From contig NZ_BONX01000032.1 of NCBI RefSeq assembly GCF_016862935.1, positions 86,058 to 150,057 of the forward strand: a DNA stretch of 64,000 bases, written 5' to 3'. A program made the translations under genes and the position numbers. Shown here in pieces: positions 41,426 through 50,756 of this stretch. Each line of letters starts with the position of its first letter. The first letter of the stretch is position 1. A model generated the notes under the pieces. That model made no database searches. It was given only the letters and a program-made list of their open reading frames with translations, and was not told the origin of the DNA. The DNA is from Plantactinospora mayteni (GTDB lineage Bacteria; Actinomycetota; Actinomycetes; Mycobacteriales; Micromonosporaceae).

Positions 41426-42667
41426 ATGCCGGATCACACCGATTCCGATCGAGTGAACCTTTTTCAACCTGAACCGCGCGCCGCTCACGCACCGCGTCCG
41501 ACCTTGCGGTCCGACGAACCGCAAGGGGAGGTTGAAAAAGGTTCAGTGGTCAGTGGGAACAGCCGGCCGAGACCCCGGGCCTGGACGGCACCGGTCCGGG
41601 CGGCGGTGACCCGGATGCTGAACACCGAGGTCGGCCAGCAGCGGACCCCGGAGAACTCCCGGCCGCACGGGCTGGGTGTGGTCGACTGCGGGCTCTACGT
41701 CGACGGCGTACGGCAGCCGGGGCAGCTCGGCTACGCCGAGGCGCTGGACGCCGCACGGCAGCGGCCCGGTGCCTTCGTATGGCTGGGCGTGCACGAGCCG
41801 AGCCATACGGAGATGGCCGGCATCGCGGCGGCGTACGGGCTGCACGAGCTGGCCGTCGAGGACGCCGTCAAGGCGGAGCAGCGCCCCAAGCTGGAGCACT
41901 TCGGCGAGGTCAGCTTCCTGGCACTGCGTACCGTGCGGTATGTCCGGCACGGCGAGCTGACCGAGAACTCCGAGGTGATCGAGACCGGCCAGGTGATGCT
42001 CTTCATCGGGCCGAACTTCGTGCTCACCGTCCGGCACGGTGACGCCTGCCGGCTGGCGCCGGTCCGTTCCGACCTGGAGGCCCGGCAGGAGATCCTCCGC
42101 CAGGGACCGTGGGCGGTGGCGTACGCGGTGATGGACCGGGTGGTGGACATCTACCTGGAGGTGACCGACCGGGTCGGCGACGACCTGGACGTGCTGGAGG
42201 GCGAGGTCTTCGCCCGGCAGGCGCACGGCCGGATCCAGCAGATCTACCAGATGAAGCGGGAACTCGTCGAGTTCAAGCGGGCGGTCGTTCCGCTGCAACG
42301 CCCGATGATGATGCTGACCGCGCAGGTCAACCGGGAGGTGCCGAAGGAGATCCGGCGATACTTCCGGGACGTGCAGGACCACCTGACCCGCACCGTCGAG
42401 CAGGTCAACTCCTACGACGACCTGCTCAACTCGATCCTCCAGGCCCGGCTGGCCCAGGTGACGGTCGACCAGAACAACGACATGCGCAAGATCGCCGCCT
42501 GGGCCGCCATCGCCGCGGTCTGGACCGCGATCGCCGGCATCTACGGGATGAACTTCGACTTCATGCCGGAGACCGGCTGGAAGTACGGCTATCCGGTCGT
42601 ACTCGCGCTGATGCTGGTGATCTCCCTCGGCCTCTACCGCTGGTTCCGCCGCAACCGCTGGCTCTGA
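41426..42667 (+). CDS. corA: CorA-type Mg2+/Co2+ transporter
   Basis: A 413-residue divalent cation channel. A large cytoplasmic domain (about residues 1-340) with the long stalk helix (MKRELVEFKRAVVPLQRPMMML) is followed by two membrane helices. The signature GMN loop is present in AGIYGMNFDFMPETGWKYGYP. The ATG at 41426 has AAAGGGGG upstream and is used. A GTG at 41546 is in frame, also with GGGGAGG and AAAAAGG in front, and would remove the first 40 residues, which are little conserved. A perfect 17-base inverted repeat lies between the two possible starts (41454-41545), so start choice and translation may be structured. Confidence 0.9.
   Translation: MPDHTDSDRVNLFQPEPRAAHAPRPTLRSDEPQGEVEKGSVVSGNSRPRPRAWTAPVRAAVTRMLNTEVGQQRTPENSRPHGLGVVDCGLYVDGVRQPGQLGYAEALDAARQRPGAFVWLGVHEPSHTEMAGIAAAYGLHELAVEDAVKAEQRPKLEHFGEVSFLALRTVRYVRHGELTENSEVIETGQVMLFIGPNFVLTVRHGDACRLAPVRSDLEARQEILRQGPWAVAYAVMDRVVDIYLEVTDRVGDDLDVLEGEVFARQAHGRIQQIYQMKRELVEFKRAVVPLQRPMMMLTAQVNREVPKEIRRYFRDVQDHLTRTVEQVNSYDDLLNSILQARLAQVTVDQNNDMRKIAAWAAIAAVWTAIAGIYGMNFDFMPETGWKYGYPVVLALMLVISLGLYRWFRRNRWL
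41454..41545 (+). repeat. Perfect 17-bp inverted repeat in the 5' part of corA
   Basis: TGAACCTTTTTCAACCT (41454-41470) and AGGTTGAAAAAGGTTCA (41529-41545) are exact inverses, 58 bases apart. Inside the loop CTTGCGGT and ACCGCAAG form a second, nested hairpin. The RNA would be a long stem with an inner stem ending at the alternative start codon. Confidence 0.85.
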
Positions 42668-42683
42668 TCGGGCCGCCGGCGGC

Positions 42684-42737
42684 GGGGACGGTCGCGGCGT
42701 GGGGCATTCCCGGCCCCACGCCGCCGTGACCGTCCCC
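42684..42737. terminator. Strong hairpin after corA, serving both sides
   Basis: GGGGACGGTC and GACCGTCCCC pair, enclosing GCGGCGTGGGGC and GCCCCACGCCGC. It lies between two convergent genes. Confidence 0.85.
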
Positions 42738-42785
42738 GGACGCCACCAGCCGCCGGACTGGTACCCGCCCGTGTCGCCGGAGCGC

Positions 42786-43475
42786 TCAGTTGCCGCTGTT
42801 GCGCGACGCGGCCGTACCGAGCAGCCCGTCGGACTTGTCGGCGCTCTTCGTCGCCGTCTTCTTGGCCCCCTCGGTGATCGGTCCGGTCGAGATCTTCTCG
42901 CCGGCCGTCGCCGTACGGTCCTTCGCCTTCTCCGTCGGCGTGGACTTGGGCCCGGTGGCTTCCCGGGTCGTACCCACCGCCGAGCTGCCCATGATCGTGG
43001 CGGCGTCGTCGCGTACCGCGTCCAGCGTGGCCGCCGGGTCGTACTCGTCCCACGGGCGCTGCCCGCGCCGCCGCATCGCGACCGCGCCCATCGCGCCGGC
43101 CACCGCTCCCGCGACCAACAGCCCGGTCAGGACCGGCCAGCGTCGACGCCTCATCGAGTTCTTCTTCCGCATCGCTCTCATCTTCTTCGACCTCGCCTTG
43201 CGGGCGACCGAGCCGGCCTGGCGGGCGCCGTCCGTGGCGGCCGTGGCCAACGGCGCGAACCTGGTCATCGCCGACTCCCAGCCGTCCGACGCCGTCGCCC
43301 GCACCATGGTCGCGGTCGGCGCGAGATAGGCCCGGGCGGCGTACGCCCGCGGCCCCACCGTTGCCCCGACCCCGGACGCCGCGTGGGTGGCCGCGCGCAT
43401 CAGGTGATCGAAGCTCTCGCCCAGTTCGGCCTTGACGAGCTTCCTGCGGGATCTGCGCCCCCCGAATCCAAACAC
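42786..43475 (-). CDS. Conserved-type hypothetical membrane protein
   Basis: A 229-residue protein with an N-terminal helical part (KAELGESFDHLMRAATHAASGVGA), a strongly basic stretch (KARSKKMRAMRKKNSMRRRRW) that precedes one membrane segment (PVLTGLLVAGAVAGAMGAVAM, about residues 113-133), and a Lys/Thr-rich tail. The basic run points to a cytoplasmic N-terminus (positive-inside). The GTG start has AAGGAGG nine bases upstream. No family is recognised; it is divergent from the cyclophilin gene. Confidence 0.8.
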   Translation of the reverse strand: MFGFGGRRSRRKLVKAELGESFDHLMRAATHAASGVGATVGPRAYAARAYLAPTATMVRATASDGWESAMTRFAPLATAATDGARQAGSVARKARSKKMRAMRKKNSMRRRRWPVLTGLLVAGAVAGAMGAVAMRRRGQRPWDEYDPAATLDAVRDDAATIMGSSAVGTTREATGPKSTPTEKAKDRTATAGEKISTGPITEGAKKTATKSADKSDGLLGTAASRNSGN

Positions 43476-43664
43476 CGGTCCCCACCTCCTTGGGTGTTGT
43501 TCCCTCGTCATCCTGCACCCTCGGATGCGCCCGCACTGGCAGAACGGGCACATGGGAGGATCCGCATAGAAGCACCTACCAGCGCCGGCCTGCGCCTCCT
43601 GGCCGGCGGACCGCCCCGCCGGCCGGCACCTCGCGGCCGACGGCATGTCGATCGAGGAGTACCC

Positions 43665-44195
43665 GTGGCCGAGGCCGCCTACGCAACCCTGCACACCAAC
43701 GCCGGTCCGATCCGGCTGGAGCTGTTTCCGAACCACGCCCCGAAGACCGTCCGGAACTTCGTGGAACTCGCCGAGGGGACCCGGCAGTACACCGACCCGC
43801 GCACCGGCCAGCCGGGCAGCGGGCCGTACTACGACGGCACCATCTCGCACCGGGTGATCAGCGGATTCATGGTCCAGATGGGTGACCCGACCGGTACCGG
43901 CCGGGGTGGCCCGGGCTACAACTTCGCCGACGAGTTCCACCCGGACCTGCGGTTCGACCGGCCCTACCTGCTCGCGATGGCGAACGCCGGCCCGGGCACC
44001 AACGGGTCGCAGTTCTTCATCACCGTCGGGCCGACGCCGCACCTGAACAACCGGCACACCATCTTCGGCCAGGTCGCGGACGAGGAGTCGGCGAAGGTCG
44101 TCGACTCGATCGCCAACACCCCGACCGGCGCGCAGGACCGGCCGCTCCAGGATGTGGTCATCGAGCGCGTCGAGATCGAGCGTAAGGACGGCTGA
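43665..44195 (+). CDS. Cyclophilin-type peptidyl-prolyl isomerase
   Basis: A 176-residue cytoplasmic cyclophilin. Active-site residues are in the usual order: FHRVI-like SHRVISGFMVQMGDP (Arg, Phe, Met, Gln), GPGTNGSQFFITV, HLNNRHTIFGQV. The family loop GTGRGGPGYNFADEF is complete. The GTG start has GAGGAG five bases before it. It is probably transcribed with the rhomboid gene 80 bases on. Confidence 0.94.
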   Translation: MAEAAYATLHTNAGPIRLELFPNHAPKTVRNFVELAEGTRQYTDPRTGQPGSGPYYDGTISHRVISGFMVQMGDPTGTGRGGPGYNFADEFHPDLRFDRPYLLAMANAGPGTNGSQFFITVGPTPHLNNRHTIFGQVADEESAKVVDSIANTPTGAQDRPLQDVVIERVEIERKDG

Positions 44196-44274
44196 CGTCG
44201 ATCCCGGGTACCTTTGCCTGCATGAGTCGTAGCGGGCGGAGGTCGGGGATGAACGGGCGCGGCGGAGGAGCGGC

Positions 44275-45186
44275 ATGAGCGAGTCTCCGCCGACCACACC
44301 GGTCTGCTACCGCCACCCGTCCCGGGAGACCTACGTCCGGTGCACCCGGTGCGACCGGCCGATCTGCCCGGACTGCATGCGGGAGGCTTCGGTCGGGCAC
44401 CAGTGCCCGGAGTGCGTGGCGGAGGGCCGGCGCGGGCAGCGGCCGGCGCGTACCGCCTTCGGTGGCGGTGCCGCCGGCCGCCGGGGCTACGTCACCAGGG
44501 CGCTGATCGCGATCAACGTCGCGTTGATCCTGCTCTCCATCTACACCGCTCGGGGCGGCGAGGCGGTGGCCGGGGCCGGCTTCGGCGGGCTGCTCGGCGG
44601 GGCGACCCCGCTGACCGACTGGGGCGCCGTGCTCGGCCTGGACCGGGTCCCCCCGTTCGGCGTCGAGGAGGGCATCGCGGCCGGTGAATACTACCGGCTC
44701 TTCACCGCGATGTTCCTGCACTACGGACTGCTGCACCTGTTGATGAACATGTGGGCGCTCTGGGTGCTGGGCCGGTCCCTGGAGGCGACCCTCGGTCCGC
44801 TGCGGTTCCTGGCGCTCTACCTGGTCGCCGGGGTCGGCGGCAACGTCGCGGCGTACCTGTTCAGCGCGCCGCAGGCCAGGACGGTCGGCGCGTCGACCGC
44901 GATCTTCGGGCTCTTCGCCGCGCTCTTCGTGATCATGCGTCGGCTGGGTCGGGACACCTCGTCGGTGATCCCGATCCTCGTGGTCAACCTGGTCTTCACC
45001 TTCGCCGTACCCGGGATCTCCATCGCCGGTCACCTGGGCGGGTTGACCGCCGGGGCGGCGATGGCGCTGGTACTGGCCTACGCACCCCGGTCCCGCCGCA
45101 CGCTCTTCCAGGTCGGCGGCGGTGCCGTGATCGGCCTGGTGCTGACCGGGCTGACCCTGATGCAGTCCGCCGCCCTGCTCGCCTGA
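44275..45186 (+). CDS. Rhomboid-family intramembrane serine protease with N-terminal zinc finger
   Basis: A 303-residue membrane protease. An N-terminal B-box-like zinc finger (CYRHPSRETYVRCTRCDRPICPDCMREASVGHQCPEC) is followed by six helices. The catalytic Ser is in VGASTAIFGLFAALF and the His in ISIAGHLGGLTAG; the oxyanion Asn/His loop HLLMNMWALWVLG is present. It should cut membrane-embedded substrates. The zinc finger-rhomboid fusion is common in actinobacteria and probably recruits a partner. Confidence 0.93.
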   Translation: MSESPPTTPVCYRHPSRETYVRCTRCDRPICPDCMREASVGHQCPECVAEGRRGQRPARTAFGGGAAGRRGYVTRALIAINVALILLSIYTARGGEAVAGAGFGGLLGGATPLTDWGAVLGLDRVPPFGVEEGIAAGEYYRLFTAMFLHYGLLHLLMNMWALWVLGRSLEATLGPLRFLALYLVAGVGGNVAAYLFSAPQARTVGASTAIFGLFAALFVIMRRLGRDTSSVIPILVVNLVFTFAVPGISIAGHLGGLTAGAAMALVLAYAPRSRRTLFQVGGGAVIGLVLTGLTLMQSAALLA

Positions 45187-45357
45187 ACCCGGGGCGGGGC
45201 AGGCCCCGGACTTCGACCCGAACCCCCGACGCCGGGTGCACGGCCGTGGCCACCGGCCGCGACGGGCGGCCCCTCCGGCTCCGGTGGCCCGGCGACGACC
45301 GACTCAGGAGGTTTCGGGAGGGGAGCGGGATGCGTAGGCGAGCTGCGGCCCGGCGGT

Positions 45358-45816
45358 TCAGTGCGCCGGGCCGCCGCCGGTCGGGCCGGCCGCGCGTACG
45401 GCGTGCAGCACCTCGGCCACCTCGCGCGGCGCGACCCCGAGGTCGTACCGGCTGAACAGGTGCAGTGAGGTGCCCCGGTCGATCTCCAGCGTCTCGGTGG
45501 CCAGCCCGAGCCGGGGCCGGGTGTCCACGGTGATCCGTTCGATCTCCGACCACGGGATGTGCCGCCGTCCGGCGAAGCCCCGGATCACGGTGACCCCCTC
45601 GGGGTCCACGGCGAGCCGGACCGGCGCCACCAGGTCCCGTACGCCCCAGCCGAGCAGGACGGCTCCGACCAGCAGGCCGGCGCCGAGGCGTACCGGGTCG
45701 CCGTCGGCGAAGACTGCGCCGAGCGCGGCGAAGAGGACCGCGGCGCCGAGCTTGCACACCGGCAGCGCGGTCTCGACCCGCCAGCGCCGAGGGGAAGTGT
45801 CCGGTTCGGATTGCAC
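45358..45816 (-). CDS. PH-domain membrane protein
   Basis: A 152-residue protein: two membrane segments at the N-terminus (LPVCKLGAAVLFAALGAVFA and LGAGLLVGAVLLGWGVRDLV) and a bacterial PH-like domain (VTVIRGFAGRRHIPWSEIERITVDTRPRLG). The role is unknown; related proteins are small membrane-surface modules. The ATG at 45816 is plausible. It is convergent with the rhomboid gene, 170 bases away, and no gene lies between them. Confidence 0.85.
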   Translation of the reverse strand: MQSEPDTSPRRWRVETALPVCKLGAAVLFAALGAVFADGDPVRLGAGLLVGAVLLGWGVRDLVAPVRLAVDPEGVTVIRGFAGRRHIPWSEIERITVDTRPRLGLATETLEIDRGTSLHLFSRYDLGVAPREVAEVLHAVRAAGPTGGGPAH

Positions 45817-46053
45817 GGCTCCAGGATGCCACCGCCGTCGCGTGCTGCCGCCGCGTGCCGCCGTCCGGGGCGTCCGGGCGTCCGGGGCGTCCGGGGCGAT
45901 TGTCCGAGGCGCGGTTCAGGGCCGCCGTCCTGTTCCGGCCCGCGCGGGGTGGGCGCACAAGCGGGGCAGGCCGAACCGGTGCGGCGGGACCTCTTCCGGA
46001 CACCGTCCGCCGGCGACGTAGTATCGGGGTAGCCAAGTTACTGGGGAGTAGAC

Positions 46054-47253
46054 ATGGCGGACGCGGTCATCATCGGTGCGGTACGGACCCCGGTCGGGCG
46101 GCGCGGCGGAGGACTCGGCGCCGTGCATCCGGTCGACCTGTCGGCGCGGGTGCTCACGGCGCTCGCCGAACGCGCCGGGCTGGACCCGGCCGAGGTGGAC
46201 GACGTGATCTGGGGCTGCGTGTCCCAGGTCGGCGAGCAGGCGTGGAACGTCGCCCGGAACGCCGTACTCGGCGCCGGCTGGCCCGAGTCGGTGCCCGGCA
46301 CCACGCTCGACCGGCAGTGCGGGTCGAGCCAGCAGGCGCTGCACTTCGCGGCGGCGGCGGTCGCCTCCGGCCAGGCCGACCTGGTGGTCGCCGGTGGCGT
46401 GGAGTCGATGACCCGGGTGCCGATGGGCAGCAGCATCGCGCCACCGCCGGCCGGCGGTTCGGCCGGCACCGGCCTGCCCTACGGCGACCAGGTCCGGGAC
46501 CGCTACCGGGGTACGCCCGGCTTCGCCGCCGACGATCCGGTGCCGTTCAACCAGGGCGTCGGCGCGGAGTTGATCGCCACCCGGTGGGGGCTGACCCGGC
46601 GGCAGCTCGACGAGTACGCGCTGGCCAGTCACGAGAAGGCTGCCGCCGCCCAGGACGCCGGTGCCTTCGAGTCGGAGATCGTCCCGGTGGTGGTGCCGGA
46701 CGGGGCCAAGGTCGTCGCCGACGAGGGAATCCGCCGGGACACCAGCCTGGAGCGGCTGGCCGAGCTGAAGACACCGTTCCGTGCCGACGGGGTGGTGACC
46801 GCCGGCTCCGCCTCGCAGATCTCGGACGGTGCCGCCGCGCTCGCCGTGACCACCTCCGAGTGGGCCCGGCGGCACGGCCTGCGACCGCTGGCCCGGATCC
46901 ACACCGCCGTGGTCACCGCCGACGATCCGGTGCTGATGCTCACCGCACCCATCCCGGCCACCGCGAAGGCGCTGCGCCGGGCCGGGCTCGGCATCGAGGA
47001 GATCGGGGTGTACGAGGTGAACGAGGCGTTCGCCCCGGTGCCGCTCGCCTGGCTGGCCGAGACCGAGGCGGACCCGACCCGGCTCAACCCCCGGGGCGGC
47101 GCGATCGCCCTCGGCCATCCGCTCGGCGGCTCCGGTGCCCGGATCATGACCACGATGCTGCACCACATGCGCGACCACGGCGTTCGGTACGGCCTCCAGA
47201 CCATGTGCGAGGGCGGCGGGATGGCCAACGCAACCATCGTGGAACTTCTATAA
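46054..47253 (+). CDS. Thiolase (acetyl-CoA acyltransferase)
   Basis: A 399-residue thiolase. The acylated Cys is in DRQCGSSQQALHFAAAAV (about residue 90), NEAFAPVPLAWL holds the second block, GHPLGGSGARI the His, and CEGGGMANATIVELL the C-terminal Cys. Works in beta-oxidation or acetoacetyl-CoA formation; which direction cannot be told from sequence. Begins MADAVIIGAVRTPVGRRGG. It is monocistronic, with about 240 bases upstream holding only promoter-like AT bases. Confidence 0.95.
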   Translation: MADAVIIGAVRTPVGRRGGGLGAVHPVDLSARVLTALAERAGLDPAEVDDVIWGCVSQVGEQAWNVARNAVLGAGWPESVPGTTLDRQCGSSQQALHFAAAAVASGQADLVVAGGVESMTRVPMGSSIAPPPAGGSAGTGLPYGDQVRDRYRGTPGFAADDPVPFNQGVGAELIATRWGLTRRQLDEYALASHEKAAAAQDAGAFESEIVPVVVPDGAKVVADEGIRRDTSLERLAELKTPFRADGVVTAGSASQISDGAAALAVTTSEWARRHGLRPLARIHTAVVTADDPVLMLTAPIPATAKALRRAGLGIEEIGVYEVNEAFAPVPLAWLAETEADPTRLNPRGGAIALGHPLGGSGARIMTTMLHHMRDHGVRYGLQTMCEGGGMANATIVELL

Positions 47254-47312
47254 TTTCATTCTCGTCCATGCCTCGGCCGCGTCATCCCCGGCCGGATCTC
47301 GTTGGAGAAGGC

Positions 47313-47897
47313 GTGGATGTGTTCTGTCGAACGTTCCTGCCGGCCGCCGCCGAGACCGGGGTGGCCAGCCCGACCGTGAGCCGGCACCTGCCGGTCCTGC
47401 GCAACTGCGTACCGGCCGGCGACGTCACGGTCCTGGTGACCCGGTGCACCCGCCCGGAACAGCCCGCGCACGGCTGCCTGCTGCTGCTCACCACCCGTCG
47501 TCTGGTGGTCACCGAGCAGACCCGGCTGCTGCACCGGCTGCGGCTGCACCTCAACACCGAGCTGCGGCACCTCAACAACGTCACGTGGAACCCCGACCCC
47601 CGGGTCTCGATGGTCGAGCTGGCGGCGACCGCCGTCGACGGCGTACGCGAGCGGTTTCTGATCCGGGCCGACCGGCCCAGCCAGATGTGGCAGCTCGACG
47701 CCCTGTTCAGCCAGGTATTCCGGCCGAAGATGGCGGCCCGGTCCCGGGTGGCGGACCCCGCCGCGCCGGTCGACCGCCCGGCCGTGCTCGGCACCCGGCC
47801 CGGCCCGCGCCCGGTCCCGGCGACGGCGGCGACCCCGCCGGCCCGACTGACCGCCCCGGCCCGCGCGCCCCGGCTCAGCCCCGTCGTGGCGGTCTGA
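47313..47897 (+). CDS. Hypothetical protein with C-terminal Pro/Ala tail
   Basis: A 194-residue protein; a beta-rich region (VTVLVTRCTRPEQPAHGCLLLLTTRRLVVTEQT, VSMVELAATAVDGVRERFLIRAD) looks PH-like, with RPSQMWQLDALFSQVFRPKMA at its end. The last 50 residues are low-complexity Pro/Ala/Arg. The GTG at 47313 has GGAGAAGG six bases upstream; an ATG at 47268 adds 15 residues without a ribosome site. Function is unknown. It follows the thiolase gene by 60 bases. Confidence 0.7.
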   Translation: MDVFCRTFLPAAAETGVASPTVSRHLPVLRNCVPAGDVTVLVTRCTRPEQPAHGCLLLLTTRRLVVTEQTRLLHRLRLHLNTELRHLNNVTWNPDPRVSMVELAATAVDGVRERFLIRADRPSQMWQLDALFSQVFRPKMAARSRVADPAAPVDRPAVLGTRPGPRPVPATAATPPARLTAPARAPRLSPVVAV

Positions 47898-48079
47898 CCC
47901 ACCGGTCAGGAGCCCGGTCGAGCCGGCGGATCCGAACGTCGCCGGCGGCGGCACCCGGGCCCTTACCAGCCCTCGCCGACCGGGGGTGCTCCGAGAAACG
48001 GTACGGATGCCGGGCATGGCGGAGGCCGGTGGTCAGGCTAGGCTAGGCCCGATTCGTCGTCGGCGCCGTGGAGATCCCC

Positions 48080-48784
48080 GTGAAGCTCTCGATCCTTATG
48101 CCGGTCTACAACGAGGAAGAACGCATCGCGGACGCCCTCAAGCAGGCACTTGCGGTTGACTACCCGTGCGAGATCGAACTCGTCGTCGTCAACGACGGCA
48201 GCCGTGATGCTACCGGAGAGATCCTCGGACGGGCCGACGATACGCGCCTTCGGGTGATCACCCATCCGCGCAACGCCGGCAAGGGCGCGGCGATCAAGAC
48301 CGCCGTCGCCAGTGCCGAGGGCGAATACATGGTCATCCTCGACGCCGACCTGGAGTACGACCCGCAGGACATCCCCAAGCTGCTGGCGCCGGTGTTGGAC
48401 GGCCGGGCGACAGTGGTTTACGGAAATCGGACGTTCGGTAGCCACAGCGCCTACAGCTTCTGGTATGTGATGGGCAACAAGGCCGTCACCACCGCCGCGA
48501 ACGTGCTGTTCAACTCCTATATCGGCGACCTGGAGACCTGCTTCAAGCTGATGCCGGTCGCGCTCTACCGCTCGCTCGACGTCCGCTCCCGGGGCTTCGG
48601 CATGGAGGCGGAGGTGACCGGCAAGCTGCTGCGCCGGCGCATCCGCCCGTACGAGGTGCCGATCAGTTACCGGGCGCGGGGCAGGGAAGAGGGCAAGAAG
48701 ATCACCTGGAAGGACGGCGTCGAGGCGCTGCTCATCCTCGGTCGGGAACGCACCCGGCGCCGGATCGTGTCGAACGGGCGCTGA
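48080..48784 (+). CDS. Glycosyltransferase family 2 (dolichyl/polyprenyl-phosphate sugar synthase type)
   Basis: A 234-residue GT2 enzyme without membrane segments: KLSILMPVYNEEERI, VVVNDGSRDATGEIL, ILDADLEYDPQDIPKLL (DxD), GFGMEAEVTGKLLRRR and YRARGREEGKKITWKDGVEALLILGR, which is the acceptor-side signature of polyprenyl-phosphate glycosyl synthases. It should make a polyprenyl-linked sugar for protein or polymer glycosylation. The GTG at 48080 has GGAG upstream; a further GTG lies at 48068. A membrane glycosyltransferase gene converges with it 38 bases on, a natural partner using the lipid-linked sugar. Confidence 0.9.
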   Translation: MKLSILMPVYNEEERIADALKQALAVDYPCEIELVVVNDGSRDATGEILGRADDTRLRVITHPRNAGKGAAIKTAVASAEGEYMVILDADLEYDPQDIPKLLAPVLDGRATVVYGNRTFGSHSAYSFWYVMGNKAVTTAANVLFNSYIGDLETCFKLMPVALYRSLDVRSRGFGMEAEVTGKLLRRRIRPYEVPISYRARGREEGKKITWKDGVEALLILGRERTRRRIVSNGR

Positions 48785-48822
48785 CCAGATCCGTCCGCGC
48801 CCGTCGTACCCTTTCCGGAACG

Positions 48823-50412
48823 CTAGACCGGCGGCAGATAGACGAACCAGGATCCCCGCTGTCCGGGAATGTCGGCCGTCACCAGTCGCCACCTGTCCAT
48901 GAAGGTGCCGGCGGGCGGGGCGTCCCGCAGCGCGATCACGACCGTCTCCCCCCGGCCCCGCGCGGCGGCGACCGGCGCCGGTTCCTCGGCACCAGGACGG
49001 TTGATCCTGCCGATGTGGTCGCAGCCGACCTGGTACGCCACGTTGAACGAGCCGTCCCCGGCCATCGCGCACGGCCCCGACACGTCGGCCTGCCCCAGCA
49101 ACCGGATGAGCGCCGAGAAGGCGGCATCCGCCGTCGCCACGGAGGTGCGGTATGGCCGGGTTGCGACCATCTGGACGCCGACGAGCGCGAGCACGAGCAC
49201 CGCGGCCAGGCCGGGGGCGAGGACGCGCAGCGAGGGTCTGCGCACCATGCCGACCTGGATCACGCCCGCCGCGACAGGCACCGCGAGCAGCCCGATCGCC
49301 GGCAACAGGAACCGGAGTTGGCCGTACCTCATCATGAAGAGATAGGGGAAGGCGACGCTCAACCCGACGACCAGGGGCATCAGCACGACCGGAATCCCGC
49401 CCGCGTTGCTGCGGCGAGCGGCTATCGCGCCGAGTACGCCCGCCACGATCGCGCAGACCAGGGCAATCCACCAGATCACCGCGAGGGTACCGCCCGGCGC
49501 CAGTTGCACGGTCGCCAGCGTCTGCGCGCCGCCACGGAACTCCACCGGCACGTTCAGGCTGAGCGGCCGGGGGTTGCCGGTGTTCCACAGCCGTACGTAC
49601 AGGCGAACCATGCCGAGATCGGGATAGAGGTGGGTGCCGCCGAGCGAGGCGGACGAGAGGTCCAGCCGGTTGAACGGCCCGCCGAAGCGGAAGATCGACT
49701 CGATGATCCATGGTGCCCAACCCACCACCTGACCCAGCACGAGTGCCCCGAAGACCGCCCGTCGCCGCCAGGCGACCAGCCCGAGCCAGGCCAGGAAGAG
49801 CGGCATGACGAGCCACAGGCTGTCGCTCGGTCGTACCAGGGCCGCGATGGCGACCGCGGCGGCCAGCCCGATCAGCGAGCGGCGGTAGTTGTCGGCGCCG
49901 CGCCGGCAGGCCATGAAGTATCCGGTCGCGGCGATCGCCGCGAGCGCGGAGTAGAAGTTCGGCAGGGCCAACGAACCGTTGTAGGCGGCCACCGAGGTGC
50001 CGCCGAACAGCGCGGCGGCGATCGGCGCCAGTGGCTGGCGGGACACCGCCAACCACGGCCGGAAGGCCAGGAAGAGGCCGACGCTTGACAGGATCACGAG
50101 GTACAGCCGCGCACCGGTCAACGGGGCATCGATCAACGCGACCGGGCCGGCGAGTATCGCCATCCCCCACGCCCGCCAGGCGGCCCACCCGTAGTTGGGT
50201 ACCTCCGGGTTCAGTTGGCTGAAATAGATCGCCTCGTCCGTCGTGTACGGATATCGCAGACCCACGGCCACCAGCACGTAGACGGCGAAGCACACCGCGA
50301 CGCCGACGAGCAGCCAGTGGTTACGCCGATCGGGTGTCCACGAGGCGATGCCCGACATCCACCGGGACCGTACCGCCGGCTGTTGTCCCTCGACCGCCGA
50401 TGAGGTGCTCAT
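48823..50412 (-). CDS. Polytopic membrane glycosyltransferase-like protein (GT-C type)
   Basis: A 529-residue protein with about ten to eleven membrane helices. An N-terminal charged loop before the first helix cluster contains YPYTTDEAIYFSQLN, which fits the acidic lumen-type loop of GT-C (mannosyltransferase-like) enzymes. The C-terminal 90 residues lie outside the membrane. The donor would be a polyprenyl-phosphate sugar from the neighbouring GT2. The exact family cannot be fixed by motif. The ATG at 50412 is plain. The 344 bases upstream hold no gene. Confidence 0.8.
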   Translation of the reverse strand: MSTSSAVEGQQPAVRSRWMSGIASWTPDRRNHWLLVGVAVCFAVYVLVAVGLRYPYTTDEAIYFSQLNPEVPNYGWAAWRAWGMAILAGPVALIDAPLTGARLYLVILSSVGLFLAFRPWLAVSRQPLAPIAAALFGGTSVAAYNGSLALPNFYSALAAIAATGYFMACRRGADNYRRSLIGLAAAVAIAALVRPSDSLWLVMPLFLAWLGLVAWRRRAVFGALVLGQVVGWAPWIIESIFRFGGPFNRLDLSSASLGGTHLYPDLGMVRLYVRLWNTGNPRPLSLNVPVEFRGGAQTLATVQLAPGGTLAVIWWIALVCAIVAGVLGAIAARRSNAGGIPVVLMPLVVGLSVAFPYLFMMRYGQLRFLLPAIGLLAVPVAAGVIQVGMVRRPSLRVLAPGLAAVLVLALVGVQMVATRPYRTSVATADAAFSALIRLLGQADVSGPCAMAGDGSFNVAYQVGCDHIGRINRPGAEEPAPVAAARGRGETVVIALRDAPPAGTFMDRWRLVTADIPGQRGSWFVYLPPV

Positions 50413-50756
50413 CAGCGGGGGGAGGCGAGGCGGTGCCCGCGAAGCCGGACTGCCAGGCGGTGATGACCGTGAACCGTGAGCCTGCCGCTCTCCACTACCG
50501 TGCTCGCCCCCCGTCGCCCGTCCCGGTCGCCCCCGGAAATCCTCGGCGCAGCCACGGAAAGGTTCACGTCAGCCTCGTTCCCCTCGGCTCCGACTCCGGC
50601 AAGTGATGACACCTTGCACGGGCGCAGACTAGAGCAGGGCGTCACCCGCCACGAAGGCGGCCCCCACCACTCCGGCCCACCACGCCGGCCACTCTGCGGT
50701 CGCCGGTGCCGGGGCCGACCACGGCGGTGGCCGGCCCCGGCAGCGGGTCGGCGGGT
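50413..50756. other. Gap with no supported gene
   Basis: No ribosome site plus protein-like frame was found on either strand. The minus-strand promoter for the membrane glycosyltransferase should lie here. No clear hairpin or RNA gene was seen. Confidence 0.5.
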
